Shown: piece by piece, positions 1-12,800 of the stretch | Position numbering within the stretch: position 1 is the first letter of the stretch | Layout of the letters: every line of letters begins with the position of its first letter | From: Scylla paramamosain | Lineage: Eukaryota > Arthropoda > Malacostraca > Decapoda > Portunidae | DNA length: 64,000 nt | Assembly (NCBI RefSeq): GCF_035594125.1 | Contig: NC_087151.1 | Span: 18,665,501-18,729,500, forward strand | Direction of reading: 5' to 3' | Made by a program: the position numbers and the translations under genes | The notes under the pieces: generated by a model | Database searches by the model: none | Told to the model about the DNA's origin: nothing | Seen by the model: only the letters and a program-made list of their open reading frames with translations

Positions 1-3000
1 AAATAATAAGGAACTCACTCTATATGGCAAACCAAAACAAAAGTACTGAAAACGTGTCTTCTCAGTGTTTTACGTAAAAAACGCTGAAAAGGATGCAAAC
101 CAACTAATATCAAGAAGCAGAAAAACATTACCAAAAAGGTATATTTTGAGTGTTTTTGAGCTTGTTACCTACAAAAAAACGCGAAAATTGATACAAAGCA
201 CTCTATATTGGGAAACAAATGGGACATTGCGAGAAAAGTGTATAATGAATGTATTATAGTTTAAAACAACCACAAGCCAAAAAACGCAAAAACTCGTGTA
301 TATGGAGAAGTTTCCTAGATACCAAAATGCTGAAACTCATGAATAACACTTTTAATTGAGAAACAGAAAAACTTTACTAATGCGTGTATTTTGAGTGCTT
401 TTCACATTCTTAGTTCCAAAAATCCCAAATTGCATGCGAAACCAGCTTTATGTGGGAAAAAAAATGACATTACCAGAAAAGTGTCTTTTGAGTGTTTTTG
501 AGCATGATAGGTAATAAAGCACTAAAAAGCAGGGGAATCACTTTACATGGAAATAAAATCAATTTTTACCAAAAACTTGCCTTTAAGTGTTTTGAGCTCT
601 TTATATACCAAAACGCTAAAACGGATGCAAAACACACTTCATGGAGAAAGAGAATAACATTACCAAAAATATATATTTTGAGTGTTTTTTATCATGTTAC
701 CAATAAAAACGCTTAAATACATGCAAAGAACCCTATTTTTCGGAAACGAAAGGACATTACGAGAAACGTGTATTATCAGTGTTTTTAAGATCATTATTTA
801 CCAAAAAGCTAAAAGCCACAAATAACACTCTTTATTGAGAAAAAAATAAATAAATAAAAAAAATACGATATTTTTTTCTTTCTTTTTCATCTTCACAGGT
901 ACCGAGATGCCAAAATTTGGGCAAAATTTAGGAAATTATCAGTCGATTATCAAAAAAGTTAATTTTAGCTTTTTTTTTTTCGTACTGTTATGTACCAAAC
1001 CCTAAAGTGCATACAAAGCCACCTATATGGAGAAATTAAACGTCTTTGCCAGAAAACTGTCTTTTGAGTGTTTTTCAGCTTGTTAGGGACCCTAACGGTA
1101 AATAACATGCAAATCACTCTATATTAGAATCTAAAACAAAATGACTGAAAAAGTGTCTTTTCAGTGTTTTACGTAGAAAAACGCTAAAACGGATGCAAAC
1201 CAATAACAACAAAAAATAACATTACCAAAAAGGTACATTTTGAGTGTTTTTCAGCTTGCTACCTACAAAAAACGCGAAAATGGATGCAAAGCACTCCCTA
1301 TTGGGAAACAAAAAGACATTACGAGAAACGTGTATAATGAGTGTCTTATTATTTTTGAGCAAAAGAACTTGTGGTTCACAAGAACCACAAGGCAAAAAAC
1401 GCAAAAACTCGTGTATATAAAGAAGTTTCTTACATACCAAAATGCTGAAACTCATGAATAACAATATTAATTGAGAAACAGAACAACCTTATCAAATGCG
1501 TGTATTTTGAGTGTTTTTCACATTCTTAGGCAAACCCCAAATAGCACGCGAAACTATGTTGGAAAAAAAATGACATTACTAGAAGTGTCTTTTGAGTGTT
1601 TTTCAGCGTGTTAGGCCATAAATCACACAAAAAACAGGGCAATCACATTACATGGGAATAAAATCAACTTTTACCAAGAACTTGCCTTGAAGTGTTTTTG
1701 ACCTCCTTACAAACCAAAACGCTAAAACGCATGCAAAAAACTCCCTTATTGAGAAGCAGAATAACATTTCTAAAAACATGTGTTTTAAGTGTTTTTAAGT
1801 GTTTTTAAGTGTTCCTTAAATACCTTTAAGTGTTTTTAACTGTTCCGTAAGTAGTAATTGATTTTCATTGCCAAATTTCTGCCTAAATTCAGGAAATTTA
1901 TGTGGAAAAAAGAACATTATCAAAAAAGTTAATTATAGCTCTTTTTTTCGGATTTTTATGTACCAAACTATAAAGTGCATGCCACCTATATAAGGAAGTT
2001 AAACGACTTTACCAGAAATCTGTCTTTTCAGTGTTTTTCAGAATGTTAGGCACCAAAACGATAAATAATATGGAAGTCAGTCAATATGTGAATCCAAAAC
2101 AAAATTACTGAAAACATGTCTTTTCAGTGTTTTACGTAGAAAAACGCTAAAACGGATGCAAACCAAAAAATATGAAGAAATAGAATAACATTACCAAAAA
2201 AGTGTTTTTGAGCTTTTTAACTACAAAAAACGCGCAAATGGATGGAAAGCACTCTATATTAGGAAGCAAAAGGACATTACGAGAAACGTGTATAATGAGT
2301 GTTTTATAGTTTCACAAGAACCACAAGACAAAAAACGCAAAAACTCGTGTATATAGAGAAGTTTCTTACATACCAAAACGCTAAATCTCATGAATAACAC
2401 TTTTAATTGAAAAAACAGAACTACCTTAACAAATGTGTGTATTTTGAGTGTTTTTCACATTCTTAGTTACGAAAATCCCAAATTACATGCAAAACTAGCT
2501 TTATGTGGGAAAAAATGACATTACCAGAAAAGTGTCTTTTGAGTGTTGTTAAGCGTTATATGCAATAAAACACTAAAAAGCAGAACAATCACATTACACT
2601 GGAATAAAACCAAATTTTACGAAGAACTTGCCTTTAAGTGTTTTTTAACTCCTTACGCATGCAAAACGCATGCAAAACATCCTTTATGGAGAAGCAGAAT
2701 AACATTACCAAAAACATGTATTTTGAGTGTTTTTGATCATGTTACCTATAAAATCACTTAAATACATACAAAGAACCCTATGTTTGTGAAACGAACGGAC
2801 ATTACGAAAATCGTGTATTATGAGTATTTTTAAGTTCCTTAAGTACCAAAAATCTAAAACCCACAAATAACACTCTTTATAGAGAAAAAAAATAATTAAA
2901 AATTTTTTTTTTTTTTTTTTTTTGTTATTCATCTTCATAGGTACCGAGATGCCAAAATTCTGAGAAAATTCAGGGAAATTATGTGAAAAAAAAAATCATT

Positions 3001-6000
3001 TTAGCTATTTCCGGAGTTTTGTACGAAACCCGGAAGTGCATGCAAAGCCACCTATATGGGGAAATTACACTTTTCAAGAAACGTGTCTTTGGGCGTTTTC
3101 AGCAATTTCAACAATATTACTGAAAACGTGTCTTTTCCGTTTTAGCGTAAAACGCTAAAACGGATGCAAACCAACCAATATGAAGATATAGAATAACATT
3201 ACAAAAAAGTTGAGTGTTTTTGAGCTTGTTACCTACAAAAAACGCAAAAATGAATGCAAAGCAGTCTATATTGGGAAACAAAAGGATATTACAAGAAAAT
3301 TGTATAATGAATGTTTTTATAGTTTTCAAGAACCATAAGGCAAAAAACGCAAAAACTCGTATATATGGAGAAGTTTCTTAGATACCAAAATGCTGAAACT
3401 CATGAATAACACTCTTAATTCAGAAACAGAACAATCTTAGGAAATGAGTGTATTTTGAATGTTTTTCACATTCTTAGTGGTCCAACCCCAAATTACATGC
3501 GAGAATGTGGAAAAAAATGAAATTACTAGAAAAGTGTCTTTTTAGTGTTTTTCAGCGTGTTAGGCAATAAAGCACTAAAAAGCAGGGCAATCACATTACA
3601 TGGGAATATAACCAATTTTTACCAAGAACTTGCCTTTCAGTTTTTTTCAGCTCCTTACATACCAAAACGCTAAAACCCATGCAAAACACCCTTTATGGAT
3701 AAACAGAATAACATTATGAAAAACATGTATTTTGAGTGTTTTTGAGCTTGTTACCAATAAAAACGCTTAAATACATGCAAAGAACCCTATGTTTGGGAAT
3801 GAAAGGACATTACGAGGAATGTGTATTATGAGTGTTTATAAGTTCCTTTAGTACCAAAAAGCTAAAACCCACAATTAACACTGTTTATAGAGAAAAAAAA
3901 AACAAGTAAAAAATAGCATTTTTTTTATTGATCTTCATAGGTACCGAGATGCCAAAATTCTGGCAAAATTAAGGAAAATTACGTGAAAAAAAATATTATG
4001 AAAAAGGTTAATTTTAACTTTTTTTTCAGACTGTTATGTACCAAACCCTAAAGTGTATACAAAGCCACCTATATAGGGAAATTAAACTACTTTACAAGAA
4101 ACCTGTCTTTTGACTGTTTTTCAGCAAGTTAGGCATCAAAAACGATAAATAATATGGAAGTCACTCTATATGGGAATCCAAAACAAAATTACTGAAAACG
4201 TGTCTTTTCTGTGTTTTTCGTAGAAAAACGCTAAAACGGATGGAAACCAACCAATATGAAGAAATAGAATAACATTACCAAAAAGGTATATTTTGAGTGT
4301 TTTTGATCATGTTACCTATAAAAACGCTTAAATATATGCAAAGAACCTTATCTTTAGGAAACAAAAGGACATTACGAGAAACGACTATTATGAGTGTTTT
4401 TACGTTCCTTAAGTACTAAAAAAAGCTTAAATTCACATATAACACTCTTTATAGAGAAAAAATAAATAAATTATAAAATAGCTTTTTTTTTTGTTATTGA
4501 TCTTCATAAAATTCAGAGAAATTATATGAAAAAAAAATATCAAAAAAGTTAATTTTAGCTTTTTTTTTCAGACCGTTATGTACCAAACCCTAAAGTGCAT
4601 GTAGAGCCACCTATATGGGGAAATTAAACGACTTTACCTGAAACCTGTCTTTTGCCTGTTTTTCAGTATGTTAGGCACCAAAACAATAAATAATATGGAA
4701 GTCACTCTGTATGGGAATCCAAAACAAAATTACTGAAAACGTGTCTTTTCAGTATTTTACGTAGAAAAACGCTAAAACGAATGCAAATCAACCAATATCA
4801 TGAAATAGAATAATATTTCCAAAAAGGTATTTTTTGTGTTTTTGAGCGAAAATGGATGCAAATCTTTCTATATTGGGTAACAAAAGGACATTACGAGAAA
4901 CGTTTATAATGAGTGTTTTATAGTTTCACAAGAACCTCAAGGCAAAACAAGCAAAAACTCATGTATATGGAGATTTTTCTTAGATACCAAAATGCTGAAA
5001 TTCATGAATAACACTCTTAATTACCAAATACGTGTATTTTGATTGTTTTTCATATTCTTAGTTACCAAAACCCGAAATTACATGCGAAACTAGCTTTATG
5101 TTGGAAATAAATGACATTACCAGAAAAAAAAGTGTCTTTTGAGTGTTTTTGAGCGTGTTAGGCAATAAAGCACATAAAAAGCAGGGCAATGACATTACAT
5201 GGGAATAAAACAAACATTTACCAAGAACTTGTCTTTAAGTGTTTTTCAGCTCCTTACATACCAAAACGCTAAAATGCATGCAAAACACCCTTTATTGAGA
5301 AACAAAATAACATTACGAAAAACATGAATTTTCAGTGTTTTTGATCTCTTACGTATAAAAACGCTTAAATGCATCCAAAGAACACTATATTTGGGAAACG
5401 AAAGGACATTACGAGAAACGTGTATTATGAGTGTTTTTAAGTTCCATGAGTACGAAAAGAGTTAAAACCCACAAATAACACTCTTTATAGAGAAAATAAA
5501 TAAACAAATAAAAACTAGGATTTTTTTTTTTGTTATTTATCTTCATAGGTACCGAGATGGCAAAATTCTGGCAAAATTCAGGGAAATTATGTGAAAAAAT
5601 AATATTATGAAAAAAGTTAATTTTACCTTTTTTTTTCAGACTGTTATGTACCAAACCCTAAAGTGTATGCAAAGCCACCTACATGAGGAAATTAAACGAC
5701 TTTACCAGATACCTGTCTTTTGAGTGTTTTTCAGCAAGTTAGGCACCAAAACGATAAATAATATGGAAGTCACTGTTTATGGGAATCCAAAACAAAATTA
5801 CTGAAAATGTGTCTTTTTAGTGTTTTACTTAGAAAAACATTAGAACGGATGCAAACCAACCAATATGAAGAAATAGAATAATATTACTAAAAAGTTATAT
5901 TTTGAGTGTTTTTGAGCTTGTTACCTACAGAAAATGCGAAAATAGTTGCAAAGCACTCTATATTGGGAAAGAAAAGGACATTACGAGAAACGTGTATAAT

Positions 6001-6383
6001 GAGTGTTTTATAGTTTCACAAGAACCACAAGGCAAAACACGCAAAAACTCGTGTATATGGAGATGTTTCTTAGATACCAAAATGCTGAAATTCATGAATA
6101 ACACTCTTAATTGAGAAAGAGAACAACCTTACCAAATGGGTGTATTTTGAATCTTTTTAACATTCTTACTTACCAAAACCCCAAATTGCATGCGAAACTA
6201 GCTTTATGTGTGAAAAAAAATATTACCAGAAAAGTGTCTTGAGTTTTTTTGAGCGTGTTAGGCAATAAAGCACTAAAAAGCAGGGCAATCACATTACATG
6301 GGAATAAAACCAACTTTTACCAATAACTTGCCTTTAAGTGTTTTTAAGCTCCTTACATACGAAAACGCTAAAACGCATACAAA
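1..6383 (+). repeat. satellite higher-order repeat array, block 1
   Basis: AT-rich satellite of about 95-bp monomers. Most carry a central GAGTGTTTTT, often followed by a TTAGGTACCAAAACGC-like stretch and a GCATGCAAA end. About 11 different monomers plus one half-monomer of about 54 bp recur in fixed order, giving a higher-order repeat near 1.1 kb. One monomer is replaced by an A-tract/T-tract followed by a CTTCATAGGTACCGAG-type marker, which recurs at roughly 0.9, 2.9, 3.9, 4.5 and 5.5 kb. Short ORFs of 60-100 codons here are chance reading of the monomers and differ between copies. No gene is seen. Function is unknown; pericentromeric or other heterochromatin is an inference. Confidence 0.9.
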
Positions 6384-8744
6384 ACAAGTATTTTGAGTCT
6401 TTTGTAAAATTGTTACGTAAAAAAACGCCTAAATGAATCGGAAATATCCTATATGGGAAAAATTAAAAGACATTACGAGAAACGTGTATTATGAGTGTTT
6501 TTTTTATTTTCTTAGTATCAAAAGGGTAAAACGCATGAAAAACACTCTATATGGAGAAACAGAACAATACTGCCAAAAAAAAACGTGCATTTTGAGTGTT
6601 ATCACATTGTTAGTTACCAAAAAGCCAAAATTCATGCAAAGACCCATATCTAGATATATGAAACGACTTTAAAAACGTATGAAAATACCATATATAGAGA
6701 AACAGAATACACTAACCAAAAACGTGTATTTTGTGTGTTTTTTTTTTTTTTTTTAGTTTATTATGTACAAAATCGCCTGTCATCAAACAAATCACCCTGC
6801 ATATGGAAATAAAAACGACATTACGAGAAACGTTTGTTGTGTGTGTGTGTTTTTTTTTTTATTACTTTCTTATGTACCAAATCAGTACTTCAATAGTGCT
6901 CTGAAGAAAAAGAACAAACTTACGAAAAACGGGTATTTTTTTTACATTGATAATTACCAAAACGCCAACATGCATGTAAAGCAACCTATATGAAGAAACG
7001 AAACGAAATCACTAGAAACTTGTCTTTTGTTATTTTTTGGGCGTGTTAGGCACCAAATCAGTAAGTAACGAAATCACCCCATAGGGGAATACAAAACAAC
7101 TTTACTAAAACGTGTCTTTAGAGTGTTTTTTTTAGGTTCTTACGAACTAAAATGTCAAAATACATGCAAACACCCTGTTAGGTAAGAAAGCACCAAAAAC
7201 AGCCTATATGAGGAAACGAAAGGACATGACAAAAAATGTGTATTATGAGTTTTTTTTTTTTTTTTAGCTTAGGTACCGAAACGCAAAAATGGAGAAAGAA
7301 AAAACATTACCAAAATCGTGTAATTTGAATGTTTTTCACATTGTCAGGTAGCAAAACACCATAATGCTTGATCGCTATACGAGAAAATTAAACAACAATA
7401 TAAGAAATGTGTTTTTATGTGTTTTTCAGCGTGTTAGGCACGAAAACGCTAAATAGCATGGAAAGCACCTTATATAGAAATGCAAAATAATAAGCATGTC
7501 TTTTAAGTGTTTTAAACTTTTTACGTTCCAAAACGCTAAAACACGTGCAACAAACACGAATAATCTTACCAAACAGAAAAAAAAAAACTTACCAAAAACG
7601 TGTATTTTGAATCTTTTTGATTCTGTTACGTACATCATCTTAAAAATGCATGTAAAACACCCTGTATGAGGAAACGAAAGGACATTACGAGAAACGTGCA
7701 TTATCAGAGTTTTGAGTCTCTTAGGTACCAAACACTAAACCGCCTGAATGAAAATTAAATATATTCTATATCTCTTAATAGAGAAACAGAACATCACCAA
7801 AAACGTGTTTTTGAGTGGTTTTTTTTTTTTTCCTTTTTATGTACCAAAACGTCAAAATACATTCGAAGCATTCTATATGGGTAAATGGAAAGACGTTTGG
7901 AGAAACAAGTTTTATTTGTGTTTTTGAGCTTCCTAAGTAAGCTTCCTAAGTACCAAAACGCTAAAAAGGATGAATAGCACCCTATATAGAGAAAAACAAC
8001 AACATTATCTAAAATCTTTATTTTGAGCGTTTTTCACATTATGTAGCAAAACATCTTAATGCGGGCAGATCCCTATATGAAGAAGTAAAACGATATTACA
8101 GGAAACGTGTCTTTTGAGTGTTTACTTGAGTGTTAGGAATCAAAATCCTAAAAAGCATTGAAAGCACCCTATTTGGCAATATAAAATAACATTACCAAGA
8201 AAGTGTCTTTAGAGTGTTTTTCACCTTCTTACATCCGAAATCGCTGAAAAGCATGCAAAACAACCTTTACGGAGAAACAAATTAACATTACCAAAAACTT
8301 GTATTTTGATTGTTTTTGTGCTTGTTAAGTATAAAAGTGCCCAATTACACGCAAAGCATCCTACATGGAAAAAAGAAAGGACATTACGAGAAAAGTGTAT
8401 TATGACAGATTTTGAGCTTTTTAGGTACCCAGACTCAAAAACACATGATTAGAACTTTATATGGAAAAATAACTCTACCGAAAACTTTTACTTAAACTTT
8501 TTTTTTATATTGTTAAGTACCAAAAGACAAAATGCATTGGAAGCCCCCTTTATCGGGAAACGAAACGACATTATCATCAACGTGTCTTTTGAGTGTTTTT
8601 CAACGTGTTAGACACCAAAACACTGAAAAGCATGGAAAGCGCTCCATAAAGGAATACAAAATAATATTACTAAAAACCGGTTTTAAAGGTTCTTATGTAC
8701 AGAAACGCTAAAACTCAAGCAAAACACCCTTTATAGAGAAGCGA
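6384..8744 (+). repeat. divergent monomeric satellite island
   Basis: Monomers of about 95 bp are still recognisable (GAGTGTTTTT-like core, CATTACGAGAAACGTGT, TACCAAAACGC). They no longer follow the fixed 11-member order of the flanking array, differ strongly from one another and carry longer T-runs. The CTTCATAGGTACCGAG marker of the higher-order unit is absent for about 2.4 kb. This looks like an older, non-homogenised layer embedded in the higher-order array. No gene is seen. Confidence 0.75.
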
Positions 8745-8897
8745 AATAAATATTTCGTTGTTAAATTACATTCAGGACAGTTAGGGAATATCCCTTACAG
8801 AAGAATAAGATCGCAGAAGAATGATCCTAAATGGATGACTGAGGTTAAAACATTACATAGGGCGAAAGAGAAGTATATATGAGATTAAAGACAGGGG
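8745..8897 (+). pseudogene. LINE reverse-transcriptase-ORF scrap inside satellite
   Basis: About 150 bp that do not match the satellite. One plus-strand frame reads a segment containing NDPKWMTEVKTL and AKEKY before a stop. This resembles the linker between endonuclease and reverse transcriptase in CR1-like LINEs (a PKWMT... basic stretch). Satellite resumes at about 8,898 with the usual GACTTTTGAGTGTTTTTCAG. It is too short for clade assignment and cannot be functional. Confidence 0.5.
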
Positions 8898-9800
8898 AAA
8901 CCTGACTTTTGAGTGTTTTTCAGCATGTTAGGCACCAAAACAGTAAATAATATGGAAGTCACTCTATATGGGAATCCAAAATAAAATCACTTAACACTTG
9001 ATATTTCAGTGTTTTACGTAGAAACACGCTAAAACGGATGCAAACAAACCAATATGAAGAAATTGCCAAAAAGGTATATTTTAAGTGTTTTTGAGCCGGT
9101 TACCTACAAAAAACGCGAAAATGGATGCAAAGCACTCTATATTGGGAAACAAAAGGACATTACGAGAAACCTATATAATGAGTGTTTTATAGTTTTACAA
9201 CAACCACAAGGCAAAAGTTTCTTAGATACCAAAATGCTGAAACTCATGAATAACACTTTTGATTGAGATACAACAACCTTACCAAATGCGTGTATTTTGA
9301 GTGTTTTTCACATTCTTAGTCACCAAAACACGAAATTGCATGCGAAACTAGGTTTATGTGAGGAAAAAATTTTATTGCCAGAAAATGTCTTTTGAGTGTT
9401 TATGAGCCTGTTAGGCAATAAAGTACTTAAAAGAAGGGCAATCACATTACATGTGAATAAAACAAACTTTTACCAAGAACTTGCCGTTAAATATTTTTGA
9501 GCTCCTTACATACCAAAACGCTAAAACGAATGCAAAAAATCCTTTATGGAGAAACACAATAACATTAAAAAAAACATGTATTTTGAGTGTTTTTGATCAT
9601 GTTACCTATAAAAACGCTTAAATACATGCAAAGAATCCTATGTTTGGGAAACGAAAGGACATTACGAGAAACGTGTTAAGTGTTTTAAGAAATAAGTGTT
9701 TTTTTAGTTACTTAAGTACCAAAAAGCTATAACCCACAAATAACACTCTTTATGAAGAAACAAAAAATAAATAAAAATAAAAATAAATGAATGAAATAAA

Positions 9801-9831
<31 letters not shown>

Positions 9832-12800
9832 GTTATTCATCTTCATAGGTACCGAGATGCCAAAATTCTGTTAAAATTCAGGGAAATTATGTGGATAAAA
9901 GAACATTATCGTAAAAGTTAATTTTAGTTTTTTTTTTTTTTTCGGACTCTTATGTACCAAACCCTAAAGTGCATGCAAAGCCATCTATATGAGGAAATTA
10001 AACGACTTTACAAGAAAACTGTCTTTTGAGTGTTTTTCAGCATGTTAGGCACCAAACCGATAAATAATATGGAAGTCACTCAATATGGGAATCCAAAACA
10101 AAATTATTGAAAACGTGTCTTCTCAGTGTTTTACGTAAAAAATCGCTAAAACGGATGCAAACAGACCAATATGAAGAAATAGAATATTACCAAAAAGGTA
10201 TATTTTAAGTATTTTTGAGCTTGTAACCAACAAAAAAAAAAAACACGAAAATGGATGCAAAGCACTCTATATTGGGAAATAAAAAGACATTACGAGAAAC
10301 GTGTATAATGAGTATTTTATAGTTTCACAGGAACCACGAAGCAAAAAACGCAAAAACTAGTGTATATGGAGAAGGTTCATAGATACCAAAATGCTGAAAC
10401 TCCTGAATAACACTCTTAATTAAGAAACAGAATAACATTACTAAATGCGTGTATTTTGAGTGTTTTTTCACATTCTTAATTACTAGAACCCTAAATTGCA
10501 TGCAAAACTAACTTTATGTGGGAAAAAAAAAATATTACCAGAAAAGTGTCTTTTGAGGGTTTTTGAGAGAGTTAGGCAATAAAGCACTAAAAAGGAGAGC
10601 AATCACATTACATGGGAATAAAACCAACTTTTATCAACAACTTGCCTTTAAGTGTTTTTTAACTCCTTATATACCAAAACGCTAAAAGACATGCAAAACA
10701 CCCTTTATGGAGAAACAGATTAACATTACCAAAAACATGTATTTTGAGTGTTTTTGATCATGTTACCTCTAAAAACGCTTAAATACATGCAAAGAATCTT
10801 ATGTTTGGGAAACGAAAGGACATTTCGAGAAACGTGTATTATGAGTGTTTTTAAGTTCTTTAAGTACCAAAAAGCTAAAACCCACAAATAACACTCTTTA
10901 TAAAGAAAAAAAATTAAAGAAAAAAATAGGATTTTTTTTTTATTCATCTTCATAGGTACCGAGATGCCAAAATTCTGCCAAAATTCAGGGAAATTATGTG
11001 AAAAAAGAACATTATGAAAAAAGTTTTTAGCTTTTTTTTCGGACTGTTATGTACCAAACCCTAAAGGCACCAAAACCATAAATAATATGGAAGTCACTCA
11101 ATGTGAGAATCCATCACAAAATTACTGAAAAAGTGTCTTTTCAGTGTTTTACTTAGAAAAACGCTAAAACGGATGCAAACCAACGAATATGGAGAAATAG
11201 AATATTACCAAAAAGGTATATTTTAAGTGTTTTTGAGCTTCTTACCTTCAAAAAACGCGAAAATGGATGGAAAGCACTCTATATTGGAATACAAAAGGAC
11301 ATTACGAGAAACGTGTATCATGACTGTTTTATAGTTTCACAACAACCACAAGGCAAAAATAGCAAAAACTCGGTGTATATGGAGAAGTTTCTTAGATACC
11401 AAAAATGCTCAAACTCAGAAATAACACTCTTAATTAAGAATACAGAACAACCTTACCAAATGCATGTATTTTGAGTGCTTTTCACATTCTTCGTTACCAA
11501 AACCAAAAATTGCATTCGAAACTAGCTTTATGTGGGAAAAAAATTACAATAAAAGAAAAGTGTCTTTTGAGTGTTTTTGAGCGTGATAGGCACTAAAGCA
11601 CTAAAAAGGAAGGCAATCACATTATATGGGATTAAAACCAACTTTTACCAAGAACATGCCTTTACGTGTTTTTGAGCTTCTTACATACCAAAACGCTAAA
11701 ACGCATGCAAAACACCCTTTATGGAGAAACAGAATAACATTACCAGAAACATGTATTTTGAATATTTTTTATCATGTTACCTATAAAAACGCCTAAATAC
11801 ATGCAAAGAACCCTATGTTTGGAAAATAAAAGGACATTACGAAAATCGTGTATTATTAGTGTTTTTAAGTTCCTTAAGTACCAAAAAGCTAAAACCCACA
11901 AGTAACTCTTTAAAGAGAGAAAAATTTTTTTTTCTTTGTTATTCATCTTCATAGGTACCGAGATGCCAAAATTCTGGGAAAATTCAGGGCTATTATATGA
12001 TAAAACAAAAATTATCAAAAAAGTTAATTTTAGTTTTTTTTTCGGACTGTTATGTACCAAACCCTAAAGTGCATCCATCCTATATAAGGAAATTAAACGA
12101 CCTTACCAGAAATCTGTTTTTTGAGTTTTTTTCAGCATGTTAGGCACCAAAACGATAAATAATAAGGAACTCACTCTATATGAGAATCCAAAACAAAATT
12201 GCTGAAAACGTGTTTTTTCTTTGTTTTACGTAGAAAAACGCTAAAACGGATACAAACCTACCAATATCAAGAAATAGAAAAACATTACCAAAAAGGTATA
12301 TTTTGAGAGTTTTTCAGCTTGTTACCTATAAAAAAACGCGAAAATTGATGCAAAGCACTCTATATTAGAAAACAAAAGGACTTTGCAAGAAAAGTGTTTA
12401 ATGAGTTCTTTTTTATAGTTCAAAAGAACCAAAAGGGAAAAAACACAAAAACTCGTGTATATGGAGAAGGTTCCAAGATACCAAAATGCTGAAACTCATG
12501 AATAACACTCTTAATTGAGAAACAGAACAACCTTACTAAATGCGTGTATTTTGAGTGCTTTTCACATTCTTAATTACCAAAATCCCAAATTGCATGCGAA
12601 ACCACCTTTATGTGAGAAAAAAAATTACATTACCAGAAAAGTGTCTTTTTAAGTGTTTTTGAGCGTGATAGGCAATAAAGCACTAAAAAGCAGGGTAATC
12701 ATATTACATTGGAATAACACCAGTTTATTCCAAAAACTTGCCTTTAAGTGTTTTTGAGCTCTTTATATACCAAACAGCTAAAACGCATGCAAAACAAACT

